This document shows, piece by piece, positions 57,001 to 64,000 of a DNA stretch of 64,000 nucleotides. This stretch comes from Nostoc sp. S13. GTDB lineage: Bacteria > Cyanobacteriota > Cyanobacteriia > Cyanobacteriales > Nostocaceae. The DNA lies in contig NZ_JAQYWQ010000017.1 of NCBI RefSeq assembly GCF_029379315.1, forward strand, positions 1 to 64,000. Reading direction: 5' to 3'. The notes beneath the pieces were generated by a model, which searched no databases, was not told the DNA's origin, and saw only the letters and a program-made list of their open reading frames with translations. Position numbers and translations under genes: made by a program. How positions within the stretch are numbered: the first letter of the stretch is position 1; each line of letters begins with the position of its first letter.

Positions 57001-60000
57001 CAGAACCTCAACTTCTTGTTCTTCTTCTAATAATTCACCCAAATTTATAATTGGCAGCGTTATATTCAGCGCCGAAGCAATTTTCTGGACGGGATGCCCA
57101 TCTACATCTGTAAAACTTGTACGCAAGACTTCATGACGTCGCACAATTTCATTGAAGCTTTGCTCCAGTGCTGCCACGTTCAGCGAACCTTTTAGTCGCA
57201 CAGATCGAGAAATATTGTAGAAAGGATTACCTGGTTCCAGTTGGTCGAGGAACCACAACCGTTGCTGGGCAAAAGACAAAGGTAACTCTCTGTCCCGCGA
57301 AACACCCTCAATTGGTGGAAGTTGCAGTTTCTGCCCAGCGCTGATTGTGGTTTCAATGAGTTTAGCTAATCCCCCTACTGTCGGTGTTTCAAATAAACTA
57401 CGCAGTCGCAACTCTACTTGAAAGGCCTCGCGCACTTGCGAAACAACTTGCGTGGCTAGCAACGAGTGCCCTCCCAAGTCAAAAAAGTTATCGTCGATAC
57501 CTACGTACTCAGTACCAAGAACTCTAGCCCAAATTCCAGCAAGTACCTCCTCAACTGGTGTGCGGGGAGTTGAAAAGCTTTTTTCTAACTCAGGACGTAC
57601 TGAGTTGGGTTCTGGCAGTGCCTGACGGTCTACTTTGCCGTTGGGAGTAAGCGGTAGCACCTTGAGCATGACAAAGCTTGAAGGCACCATATATTCAGGC
57701 AACCTCGCCTGCATATAATCACGCAGTTCATTATTAATGATGGGCGATTCTTGAGAGAGTACAACGTAGGCTACCAGATACTTCTGACTAGACTCTGAAT
57801 CTCTTGCTAAGACGACAACTTCCCGCACATTTGGGTGGAGACTGAGTATTGCCTCAATTTCTCCTAGTTCTATACGGAAGCCACGAATTTTAACTTGGTG
57901 GTCGGTACGACCTAAAAACTCAATCGTACCGTCTGGTAAATAGCGTGCCCGATCGCCGGTTTTGTAAAGCCGCGCTCCTTCTTCCTGACTGAATGGATTG
58001 GGAATAAATTTAACAGCCGTCTGTTCGGGCTGATTCACATAGCATCTAGCTAGAGTTGTCCCACCAATGTATATTTCCCCATTTAGTCCTATGGGAGCAG
58101 GCTGCAAGTTCTCTTCCAGAACATATACCTGCGTGTTAGGAATTGAGCGACCCAGGGGAACTGTTTGGGATTTTGGATAACAGCAAAGGTCGTGATTAAG
58201 TTCTACTAGATAAGTAAGTACACCGACAGTGCCTTCTGTCGGACCGTAGTGATTGAAGATCAGGCAATCTTGTGCATACTTTTGAATCTGCTCAATCAGT
58301 TCCCAACTAGTAGCCTCACCACCTAGTATAAGTCGTTCTCTAGGCAGGATAGACCTTGGTGAAGAAGATGTTAACAGAGAAGCAAGGTGAGAGGGAACAA
58401 TCTTGAGACAGTCAATAGGATGTCTATGGCAATATTCTGCCAAAGCTGCTGGGTCAGTAGCACGCTCGTAGGAGATTACATGCAGACACCCTCCCGTACA
58501 CAGACAAGGAAAGATAGCTGTGTTGCCTAAGTCTGCGGCGAATGTAGAAACCAGTGCAAAATTAGCACCTGCTGGCAGGTTTAACTGCTCGACGATCGCA
58601 TATAAATAATTGAGCAATTGTCGGTGTTCAATTGCAACCCCTTTAGCTGTGCCTGTAGAACCAGAGGTAAACAGTACATATACTAGATTTTCATTTGTTA
58701 CCTTGCTATTGGGATTAAGATCATTTTCCTGAGTAATAGTTTCCCAGTCGCTATCCAGGTAGATTACTGTTGTTTGCTCTTTGTTATTCGTCATTGGTTC
58801 AAAGTTATTTACCAATGATGAATGACTAATGATTAATGACACCTGGGCATCCTGCAATCGTAATGCCAAACCTTCTTTCGGCAATGCAGGATCTAATGGC
58901 ACATATGCCCCACCAGCTTTCAGGATGGCTAAAAGTCCAACTATCATGTCAAGCGATCGCTCTACACACAGCCCCACTAAAACCTCTGGTGCAACCCCCT
59001 GCTTTTGCAGGTAGTGAGCTATTTTGTTAGCCCGTTGATTAAGTTCCTGGTAAGTCAGTTGTTGGTCTTCAAAGATAACAGCAACTTTATTCGGGGTTTT
59101 TCCTACCTGTTGCTCAAACAGTTGGTGAATGCACTTGTTGTGAGGATAATCGCGCTTCGTGTTTACCTGGTCAAGCAGTTGTTGTCTCTCGATTTGACTG
59201 AGAATATCTAACTGACTAATTGCTGTGTCTGGATGAGCGATCGCACTCGCTAACAATGTCTGAAATTGCCCGACTAAGCGTTTGATATCTTCTAAATGAA
59301 ATAAGTTGGAGTCATAGTGAAATGCTACATTTAGCGTATTATTCTGACGAATGCAAGAAAGCTTGATTTTGAATCTTTCAATGCAAGTATATAGTTGGTT
59401 AATCGAAAAAGATACGTTAGCAGCTACATAATTTACTGGCAGTTCTTCAAACTCAAAAGAAACTGGGAAAAAACGTAAATTTGGATACAATTCTGCTATT
59501 AGTTCCCAATTAAAGTAATCCTGTAGCTGATAAATATTCTCTGCACATTCATTATTTTGATGGAAAACATCAATAAAATTGGATTCTAGTTCTATATTGG
59601 AAATTAACGGTAAGTATTTAGTAAATAATCCTATACTCTTCTCTAATTCGTGATACTTGCGTCCCTGATAAGCCACACCGATACTCAAATTTTGCTGTTT
59701 AGTAAGACGCCCAAGTAAAATCTGCCAGGAAGCTAAGAAAAACTCAGCAACTGAAATATTATACTGCTGAGTCAGGATGTAAATTTGTTCTAACAAAGCA
59801 GGGGCAATTGTGAAACTTTGGGTTCGAGGCTGAAATTCTAGTTGCTCTGTAGACTGTTTTTCAAAAGGCAGCTTTAATTTTGTCAGCGCTGAAAAATCCT
59901 GTTTTCGCCAATAGTCTCTGCCTGCTTCTGTATCTGCCCCTTCTAACAATTCGTTTTGCCATTCAGCCAAATCTGCGTATTGTAGTGGTTCATCGTCTAG

Positions 60001-60504
60001 TTCTTTACCTTGCAAGCAAGCTGCATAAGACTGGCTGATTTCTTGCACTAAAATTTTTAGTGTTGCTGCGTCTGCACAAAGTGCAGGTAAGCTAATGAGC
60101 AAAGCATACTTAAATAACGACAGAGTTACTAAAGATAGGTGTAATGGGGAACCTTCTACTAAATCAAACGACTGTTTGTTTACTTGATCAAATAAGGCTG
60201 ATAAAAATTCTTCTTGTTCTTGACGTGTGCAATCTCTCAAGTTGTGGTTTTCGTCCCAAGCAATACCGTTGTTTCTAATGACTTGCAAAGGTATAGTCAT
60301 CCCAGGCAAGCAATGAAAATTAGTACGGAGAATTTCATGCCGACTGACAACTAGTTCTAAAGCTACTCTCAAGGTGTCGATATCAAGATTCCCTTCTATC
60401 AAAACAGCACACTGTGAAGAATAAGGAAAGTTGTCACTTTCCTGTAAATGCCAGAGATGTTTTTGTTGGGGTGAGAGTCGAAAACCCTGCATTTCGTCTA
60501 TCAT
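54019..60504 (-). CDS. Two-module NRPS: interface-like - A(Asp) - PCP - C - A(Pro-clade) - PCP
   Basis: 2161 aa. Domain 1 (~1-430) is condensation-like with LPALCAD at 139-145 instead of HHxxxDG. A1 (~455-960) has the Asp code D-L-T-K-I-G-H-V-G-K. PCP1 Ser1014. The C domain (~1065-1500) is canonical, with HHIVADG near 1205. A2 (~1520-2030) belongs by sequence to the GrsB-Pro-like clade (HNHYGPSETHVV, TTGEQLQ), but its pocket reads D-A-H-I-T-T-H-V-V-K against the usual D-V-Q-(L/F)-I-A-H-V-V-K, so the substrate may not be proline. PCP2 Ser2084, followed by a helical acidic tail. The TauD gene upstream (21-bp gap) and the C domain at 62639-64000 complete unit I. GGAG precedes the ATG. No epimerisation domain. 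Confidence 0.92.
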   Translation of the reverse strand: MIDEMQGFRLSPQQKHLWHLQESDNFPYSSQCAVLIEGNLDIDTLRVALELVVSRHEILRTNFHCLPGMTIPLQVIRNNGIAWDENHNLRDCTRQEQEEFLSALFDQVNKQSFDLVEGSPLHLSLVTLSLFKYALLISLPALCADAATLKILVQEISQSYAACLQGKELDDEPLQYADLAEWQNELLEGADTEAGRDYWRKQDFSALTKLKLPFEKQSTEQLEFQPRTQSFTIAPALLEQIYILTQQYNISVAEFFLASWQILLGRLTKQQNLSIGVAYQGRKYHELEKSIGLFTKYLPLISNIELESNFIDVFHQNNECAENIYQLQDYFNWELIAELYPNLRFFPVSFEFEELPVNYVAANVSFSINQLYTCIERFKIKLSCIRQNNTLNVAFHYDSNLFHLEDIKRLVGQFQTLLASAIAHPDTAISQLDILSQIERQQLLDQVNTKRDYPHNKCIHQLFEQQVGKTPNKVAVIFEDQQLTYQELNQRANKIAHYLQKQGVAPEVLVGLCVERSLDMIVGLLAILKAGGAYVPLDPALPKEGLALRLQDAQVSLIISHSSLVNNFEPMTNNKEQTTVIYLDSDWETITQENDLNPNSKVTNENLVYVLFTSGSTGTAKGVAIEHRQLLNYLYAIVEQLNLPAGANFALVSTFAADLGNTAIFPCLCTGGCLHVISYERATDPAALAEYCHRHPIDCLKIVPSHLASLLTSSSPRSILPRERLILGGEATSWELIEQIQKYAQDCLIFNHYGPTEGTVGVLTYLVELNHDLCCYPKSQTVPLGRSIPNTQVYVLEENLQPAPIGLNGEIYIGGTTLARCYVNQPEQTAVKFIPNPFSQEEGARLYKTGDRARYLPDGTIEFLGRTDHQVKIRGFRIELGEIEAILSLHPNVREVVVLARDSESSQKYLVAYVVLSQESPIINNELRDYMQARLPEYMVPSSFVMLKVLPLTPNGKVDRQALPEPNSVRPELEKSFSTPRTPVEEVLAGIWARVLGTEYVGIDDNFFDLGGHSLLATQVVSQVREAFQVELRLRSLFETPTVGGLAKLIETTISAGQKLQLPPIEGVSRDRELPLSFAQQRLWFLDQLEPGNPFYNISRSVRLKGSLNVAALEQSFNEIVRRHEVLRTSFTDVDGHPVQKIASALNITLPIINLGELLEEEQEVEVLRLASLQARQSFDLTQDALLRTTLLRLKEEEHVLVFTIHHIVADGWSTGVIIHEITALYKSFHSGKPSSLPELPVQYADFAIWQRQWLQTVQSSQMAYWKQQLGGNLPVLQLPTDRPRPAIQAFRGRKQPWQISKTLTEALKSLSQKKAVTLFMTLLAAFKTLLYRYTNQADILIGSPIANRNRKEIEGIIGFFVNTLVLRTDLSGNPSFKELLRRIREVTLDAYAHQDLPFEQLVEELQLERNLSYTPLFQVMFVLHNVPVEVLKLPNLSLSPMEIEPETSLFDLTMYLTETEQGMMGYFEYNSDLFDTATIKRMQGHFQTLLEGIVANPDQHLSDLPILTATEQQQLLVNWNQTSADYPSSCIHQLFEAQVEQTPNSIAVVFENQQLTYQELNVRANQLAHYLQTLGVRPEVLVGICVERSLEMMVGLLGIFKAGGAYVPLDPAYPQERLAFMLEDTQVTVLLTQQKLVEQLPEHKVRVVCLDKDWENITYASDENPVSSVTVDNLAYVIYTSGSTGKPKGIALAQRPLINLLEWHFSSLYRGARTLQFASLSFDASFHEIFATWGTGGTLFILSENLRMDAVGLGRFLADQAIEKVILPVVVLQQLAESVGEQGIAPLHSGFFSSLQEVTTTGEQLQITQPIIKLFKSLEHCCLHNHYGPSETHVVTALSLKKNFEEWSFYPPIGRPIANTQIHIVDQQFNPVPVGVIGELYIGGISLARGYLNRPDLTAEKFIPDPFSDKSSTRLYKTGDLARYMPNGNIEYLGRIDHQVKIRGFRIELGEIEAVLSQHPSVLEVVVLCHKDEAGNNKLIAYVVSDQESTPTTTELRRFLHERLPNYMMPSVFVFLEELSLTPNGKVDRQALPAPDQLRSELEKIFVAPRTMAEEIVAGIWKQVLCIEQVGVYDNFFELGGHSLMTTQVISRLRQAFLVELPIRSLFESPTVEGLVNAIAQIWGSCEVVEEIAQTWKELEQISVDQAKTMLSRSKIEIEG

Positions 60505-60525
60505 TCTAATTCTCCGTACTTGGCA

Positions 60526-61560
60526 CTAAATATCTTTACTACTGAATTGTTTTGCCATTCCTACTACGACCTTTCGCTCTCCGACAAATGGCATCCGTCC
60601 GTGTGCTGCTAGCATATTATCGAGCATTAAAATATCTCCAGCTTGCCAAGGGAAAATTATAGTTTCTTGTTGGTATACAGCACGAATTTCATCTAACACG
60701 GTTTTTTCAATTGGCGACCCATCACCATAATAAGTATTGTGTGGCAAGTCTTCTTCTCGGAACTCAGCTAACAATGACTTGCGGATATTTTGTTCCAAAG
60801 TTGATATATGAAAAAATACAGCGTGATTGAACCAAACTTGTTCACCTGTTTGGGGATGGGTGGCAACAGCCTGTCTAATTTGGCGGGTTCTTAAGCGATT
60901 GCCCTCTTTCCACTCGAATTCTATGTCATTGTGACGGCAGAAGGTTTCTACTTCGGCTGGATTAGTTGTTTGAAACACTGTTTGCCAAGGTAAGCCAAAG
61001 CCATCGCCAAAGTTGCGGACATACATCACTCCTTTTTCGATGAAGCGATCGCGAATCTTAGAATCAATCCCTTGATATAATTTCCGAGTGTCAGCAATCG
61101 GGGTTTCTCCTCCCTGCTGTGCTGGTGTCACACAGTAAAAGAAGATTTTTAGAGGCCATGTGGCAGCATAGGAATTCTCGCTGTGAAGAAAGATAGTTTG
61201 GTTGGCAGGATAGTCGGTTGAAGTATAAATATTACCTTGAATTAGACTGCGGGGTGAAGAGCGATCGCGATATTCCAGCAAATCTCCAGAAACTGTCTGG
61301 ATAAATTTTTCAAACTCTGCCACATCTCTAACTTGGAAGTTACGAAACAGGATACCACCATGTTTGAGTAAATTTGTTGCAATTAACTCCTGATTACTTG
61401 CTACCCAAGTTACTAAATTAATCCCTTCTACAATAGGTTGTAACAGCAAAGGTAAAGAATTATCAAGCAATAGAGGTGTTACCTTTATCAAGTTTGTGTA
61501 CGATATATTAACACCTTGTCGTCTTTTAGACTTGATTTGTAGAGACTCTGGAGTTGTCAT
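60526..61560 (-). CDS. SyrP-like TauD oxygenase, predicted Asp-PCP beta-hydroxylase (unit I)
   Basis: 344 aa. Iron ligands His126 and Glu128 (LHSENSY), distal His320 (AAHGRMPF), Arg in GERKVVVGM. It shares with 24599-25648 the blocks FGDGFGLPWQTVFQTT, RLRTRQ, HPQTGE-VWFNHA and YYGDGSPIE; the N-terminus (~1-40) is less conserved. It stands 21 bp before the gene for the interface-A(Asp)-PCP protein, so beta-hydroxylation of PCP-bound Asp is predicted. Its closer likeness to the unit III enzyme (His-type module) than to the fused unit II enzyme (Asp module) means either that the two hydroxy-Asp residues have different stereochemistry or that selectivity is set by the NRPS rather than the oxygenase. 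Confidence 0.88.
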   Translation of the reverse strand: MTTPESLQIKSKRRQGVNISYTNLIKVTPLLLDNSLPLLLQPIVEGINLVTWVASNQELIATNLLKHGGILFRNFQVRDVAEFEKFIQTVSGDLLEYRDRSSPRSLIQGNIYTSTDYPANQTIFLHSENSYAATWPLKIFFYCVTPAQQGGETPIADTRKLYQGIDSKIRDRFIEKGVMYVRNFGDGFGLPWQTVFQTTNPAEVETFCRHNDIEFEWKEGNRLRTRQIRQAVATHPQTGEQVWFNHAVFFHISTLEQNIRKSLLAEFREEDLPHNTYYGDGSPIEKTVLDEIRAVYQQETIIFPWQAGDILMLDNMLAAHGRMPFVGERKVVVGMAKQFSSKDI

Positions 61561-61688
61561 TATTTATCTCTGGCAAGTTTGATACTGACAAAATAACATT
61601 TGGCTTTTTCTGTCTATAAATAGAACTCCTTCTGTCAGGTATACTTTGTAATCTTTTCGCTAATATCCGTGATATTTTATGAGACTTT

Positions 61689-62573
61689 TTACTTTTCTAG
61701 TGACTGCATACTTGGAAACTTTAAACCCAAATCTTCCAGATATTTGACACCCAAAGCTTTCAGAAACTCTGGTTTAAGTGTGTTGTTTTCTATGATATTA
61801 CTACCTTCATTATTATTTCCTTTATATACAATTACTTGGTTATGATAAAAGTGTACGGAGACAATATTTTTATCAAGATAAGACGGACAATAACCAGGGT
61901 TTAAAAATTCTTCATAATTTAAACCATCTGCTAGTCTTTTGTACATAGCCATTATAGTGTCAGAAGCGTTTAAGTCCACATTACCACCAACGCTGACACA
62001 ATTTGCTAAAAAAACACTATTTTCTGCCAATTTCGACCATTGACTTCCCAAACTAGGCCAATAAGAAATGTGAGTATTTTCTTCTGCATAAATACCACCT
62101 TCCTTTAAAGCCGGGAAAAGAGTATTGAATGTTTTTATCCGAAGCTCATTAACCGAGCAACCATCTTCTATTATGATATCAAGTTCACCCGTTTCATCAA
62201 TCACTTTTTTCAAAAAATTTTCATCACTTTGGTCCCCTTGAAAAATTTTGATTCGTTCTTCTTCCAAACCTTTTTTGTCTACAACATCAATACCATAAAT
62301 TATACTGTTTGGAAAATATTGTTTCCACATCCTTAAAGACTCTCCTCCTACATTTGGATTGTCATAACCTCCTACACCTATCTCAAGGAGCTTTATTTTT
62401 TTAAGTCTGAATGGAGCAAAATGCTTTTGGTAATGTTGACCAAATCGATGAGTTTCACCCCACTTAGCATTGTCATAAAGACTAGATAACTTTATTAAAT
62501 CTTTCCTATAAATATATTTTTTGACAAAATGTGAAATTCCTTTCGTCTTTTTAGATGGCTGTGTTTGATTCAT
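61689..62573 (-). CDS. SAM methyltransferase of the MycE/TylE sugar-O-methyltransferase type, altered active site
   Basis: 294 aa. Motif I is LLEIGVGGYDNPNVGGESLRMW (split: LLEIGVGG near residue 82, then GGESLRMW), followed by YGIDVVDK, FQGDQSD and YAEENTHISYWP. These are features of metal-dependent O-methyltransferases such as MycE and its relatives. In those enzymes, as I recall, a DDGSH block supplies a metal ligand and the catalytic His; here it reads EDGCSVNE, so the His is missing. It may have changed substrate or be inactive. A strong Shine-Dalgarno sequence (AGGAGG, 62581-62586 on the plus strand as CCTCCT) precedes the ATG. It sits between the C domain and the oxygenase of unit I, where units II and III have nothing. 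Confidence 0.75.
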   Translation of the reverse strand: MNQTQPSKKTKGISHFVKKYIYRKDLIKLSSLYDNAKWGETHRFGQHYQKHFAPFRLKKIKLLEIGVGGYDNPNVGGESLRMWKQYFPNSIIYGIDVVDKKGLEEERIKIFQGDQSDENFLKKVIDETGELDIIIEDGCSVNELRIKTFNTLFPALKEGGIYAEENTHISYWPSLGSQWSKLAENSVFLANCVSVGGNVDLNASDTIMAMYKRLADGLNYEEFLNPGYCPSYLDKNIVSVHFYHNQVIVYKGNNNEGSNIIENNTLKPEFLKALGVKYLEDLGLKFPSMQSLEK

Positions 62574-62638
62574 TTATAGTCCTCCTATGTCAAAGTAAAA
62601 GTAACAACGAAGTTTAAAAAGGGAGAATCTGTTATAAT

Positions 62639-64000
62639 TTAAGTTTTTTCTGATCCGTGAATTGCTTTACGCTTTGTCAGCTTGAGTTTTTGTACAGAAG
62701 TGCGTTCTAGTTCTTGTTCTTTTATTAGTTGTTTTTTTCTGTCAGCTTTAGCGAGCACTTTAGCTAACTCGTTAATTCTAATATCAGGCTGTTTAACAAT
62801 ATAGCATAGAAGGATTTCAAAATGACTTATCATTCGAGCAATAGTAGTGGTATCAAACAAGTCTGTTTTATACTCCAATGAGCCATTAAAACCTTCTGAA
62901 CTTTCCCAAATACTTAACTTCAAATCAAACTTTGAAGTACCGCTATCGGCTTCCAACGGTCGCAGAGTCAGCCGTGGAAGTTCTATAGTTGATATCGGGG
63001 TATTTTGGAGGATAAACATTACCTGAAACAGTGGATTATGGCTTAAATTCCGTTCTGGCTGCAATTCCTCCACTAACTTTTCAAAGGGTAAGTCTTGATG
63101 AGCATAGGCTCTTAAAGCTACTTCGCGCACCCTGCCTAATAATTCGCGGAAAGTCAGTTCGCCTGATAAGTTAGTACGCAAGACCAATGTGTTGAGAAAA
63201 AAGCCAATGAGTTTTTCTGTTTCTCTTCTGGTGCGACCCACAACAGGCGAACCTACTATTATCTCCTCTTGATTTGAATAGCAGTATAACAAAGTCTTGA
63301 ACACTGCCAGAAGTGTCATAAACTGAGTGACACCTTCTTGTCGATTCAAGTTATTAACTGCCTCCCTTAGAGCCTTAGGAAACGTAAAAAATTGCTTTTT
63401 GCCAGTGTAGGTTTGTATAGCTGGTCGTGGTCGATCGGTAGGAAGTTGCAGTACAGCTAAATTGCCACTCAATTGCTGCTTCCAGTAATTCACCTGACTT
63501 TCAAGTATTTCTTTTTGCAACCATTGTTTCTGCCAATAAGCAAAATCTGCATATTGAATTGGAAGTTTAGAAAGTGATGAGGGTAAGCCATCAGAGAAAG
63601 CTTCGTAAATCTCTGCCAGTTCTCGGATTAGAATGCCAATAGACCAACCATCCGAAATAATGTGGTGCATGACTAACAAGAGCATATGCTCCTGTTGTGT
63701 CAAACGTAGGAGTTTAGCTCGCAGCAGTGGTGCCTGAGACAAGTCGAAAGGCTGTTGGGCCAACTCAGTAGTAATGCCTAAAGCTGACTCTATATTTACT
63801 CCCGGTAAATCTACAACTGGCAAGGTTATTTTTAAGGTTGGAGCGATCGCTTGGATTGGTCGTCCTTCTACTGCCGAAAAGCTTGTTCGCAATGGTTCAT
63901 GACGTCCCACAACTTCGTTAAGACTTTGTTCTAAGATCGCTGTGTTTAGCTCCCCAGTTAAATGCACAGCGATCGGAACATTGTAAAAGGGGTTTCCAGG
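62639..64000 (-). CDS. NRPS condensation domain, 5' end outside the window (unit I)
   Basis: The frame is open from the stop at 62639 to the window edge (454 codons), and the residues before the first possible start (PGNPFYNVPIAV at the edge) are typical C-domain sequence, so the gene continues beyond 64000. The apparent start at 63967 is an internal GTG. Visible: RHEPLRT, HHIISDG, YADFAYWQKQWL, IGFFLNTLVLR and a short basic tail (KLKLTKRKAIHG). By comparison with 25668-27218 about 60 more N-terminal residues would complete a stand-alone C domain, but a larger NRPS ending in this domain is also possible. The methyltransferase gene follows after 65 bp. Confidence 0.88.
   Translation of the reverse strand, partial: PGNPFYNVPIAVHLTGELNTAILEQSLNEVVGRHEPLRTSFSAVEGRPIQAIAPTLKITLPVVDLPGVNIESALGITTELAQQPFDLSQAPLLRAKLLRLTQQEHMLLLVMHHIISDGWSIGILIRELAEIYEAFSDGLPSSLSKLPIQYADFAYWQKQWLQKEILESQVNYWKQQLSGNLAVLQLPTDRPRPAIQTYTGKKQFFTFPKALREAVNNLNRQEGVTQFMTLLAVFKTLLYCYSNQEEIIVGSPVVGRTRRETEKLIGFFLNTLVLRTNLSGELTFRELLGRVREVALRAYAHQDLPFEKLVEELQPERNLSHNPLFQVMFILQNTPISTIELPRLTLRPLEADSGTSKFDLKLSIWESSEGFNGSLEYKTDLFDTTTIARMISHFEILLCYIVKQPDIRINELAKVLAKADRKKQLIKEQELERTSVQKLKLTKRKAIHGSEKT

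Noticed and set aside
21340-60504. Calling the three N-terminal domains ordinary condensation domains
   Set aside because: All three have LPALC[AG]D where HHxxxDG belongs, and each is preceded by a separate intact C domain and a TauD oxygenase.
10918-60504. Epimerisation, DH, ER or heterocyclisation domains
   Set aside because: Reading each megasynthase end to end I found only KS, AT, cMT, KR, AMT, ACP/PCP, C, interface-like C, A and TE domains.
61662-61676. Small palindrome AATATC-CGT-GATATT upstream of the unit I oxygenase gene
   Set aside because: Only 6 bp per arm in A/T-rich DNA; too short to call an operator.
62639-63967. Condensation-domain gene starting inside the window at 63967
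   Set aside because: That start is an internal GTG (Val) and the frame with C-domain residues runs on to base 64000, so the gene is truncated by the window.
10918-64000. Assigning the cluster to a named compound (microcystin, cyanochelin, anachelin, laxaphycin or similar)
   Set aside because: Individual domains recall several pathways, but the order of modules and three hydroxylation units match none that I can recall, and the 5' part is not visible.
1-64000. tRNA genes, CRISPR arrays, intact transposases
   Set aside because: No cloverleaf, regularly spaced repeat array or complete transposase was seen on either strand; the many plus-strand frames are antisense to the megasynthase genes.

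Overview
The window looks like a chromosomal or plasmid segment of a filamentous, probably Nostocales, cyanobacterium. Base composition is moderate (about 40-45% G+C by eye), HIP1 octamers (GCGATCGC, e.g. 121-128 and 4330-4337) are scattered through it, and the megasynthases have the McyE-like style typical of cyanobacteria. All 27 supported genes lie on the minus strand, so the pathway reads from right to left. No tRNA, rRNA, CRISPR array or intact insertion sequence was seen.

Almost the whole window is one hybrid NRPS/PKS gene cluster that continues past the right edge; the loading module is not visible. In transcription order: a condensation-domain gene cut by the window edge (64000-62639), a methyltransferase, a TauD/SyrP-type oxygenase, a two-module NRPS (54019-60504), a phytanoyl-CoA-dioxygenase-type hydroxylase, a condensation-TauD fusion (50478-53021), a one-module NRPS (47245-50481), two KS-AT-KR-ACP polyketide synthases (42448-47178 and 37704-42455), a C-A-PCP NRPS (34255-37707), a KS-AT-cMT-KR-ACP synthase (28427-34255), a mini-ORF, a membrane-anchored JmjC/cupin-8 oxygenase, a stand-alone C domain, a second free TauD, a one-module NRPS (21340-24579), a KS-AT-aminotransferase-ACP synthase (16399-21330) and a terminal KS-AT-KR-ACP-TE synthase (10918-16338). 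A tailoring tail follows: another TauD-type oxygenase, two more JmjC/cupin-8 oxygenases, a methyltransferase, a free-standing PKS-type aminotransferase, a two-domain GNAT, a small unknown protein, an MbtH-like protein and, after a 790-bp gap, an exported penicillin-acylase-type hydrolase.

The central observation is a unit that occurs three times: a normal C domain (HHxxxDG), a TauD/SyrP oxygenase, and an NRPS whose first domain is condensation-like but has LPALC[AG]D where HHxxxDG should be, followed by A and PCP. This matches the 'interface domain plus beta-hydroxylase' arrangement known from siderophore NRPSs. Two of the three A domains read as Asp (DLTKIGHVGK) and the third as a His-type code (DSASIAEVWK). 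The assembly line is therefore predicted to insert two beta-hydroxy-Asp residues and one beta-hydroxy-His, which together could supply six ligand atoms to a metal ion. The inferred order is: upstream part - OH-Asp - Pro-clade residue - OH-Asp - reduced ketide - reduced ketide - unassigned amino acid - C-methyl reduced ketide - OH-His - beta-amino ketide - last ketide - TE release.

The product class (a polyketide-peptide metallophore) is an inference from domain logic. No transporter, TonB receptor or PPTase gene lies in the window. Eight non-heme iron/2-oxoglutarate oxygenases fall within about 55 kb.
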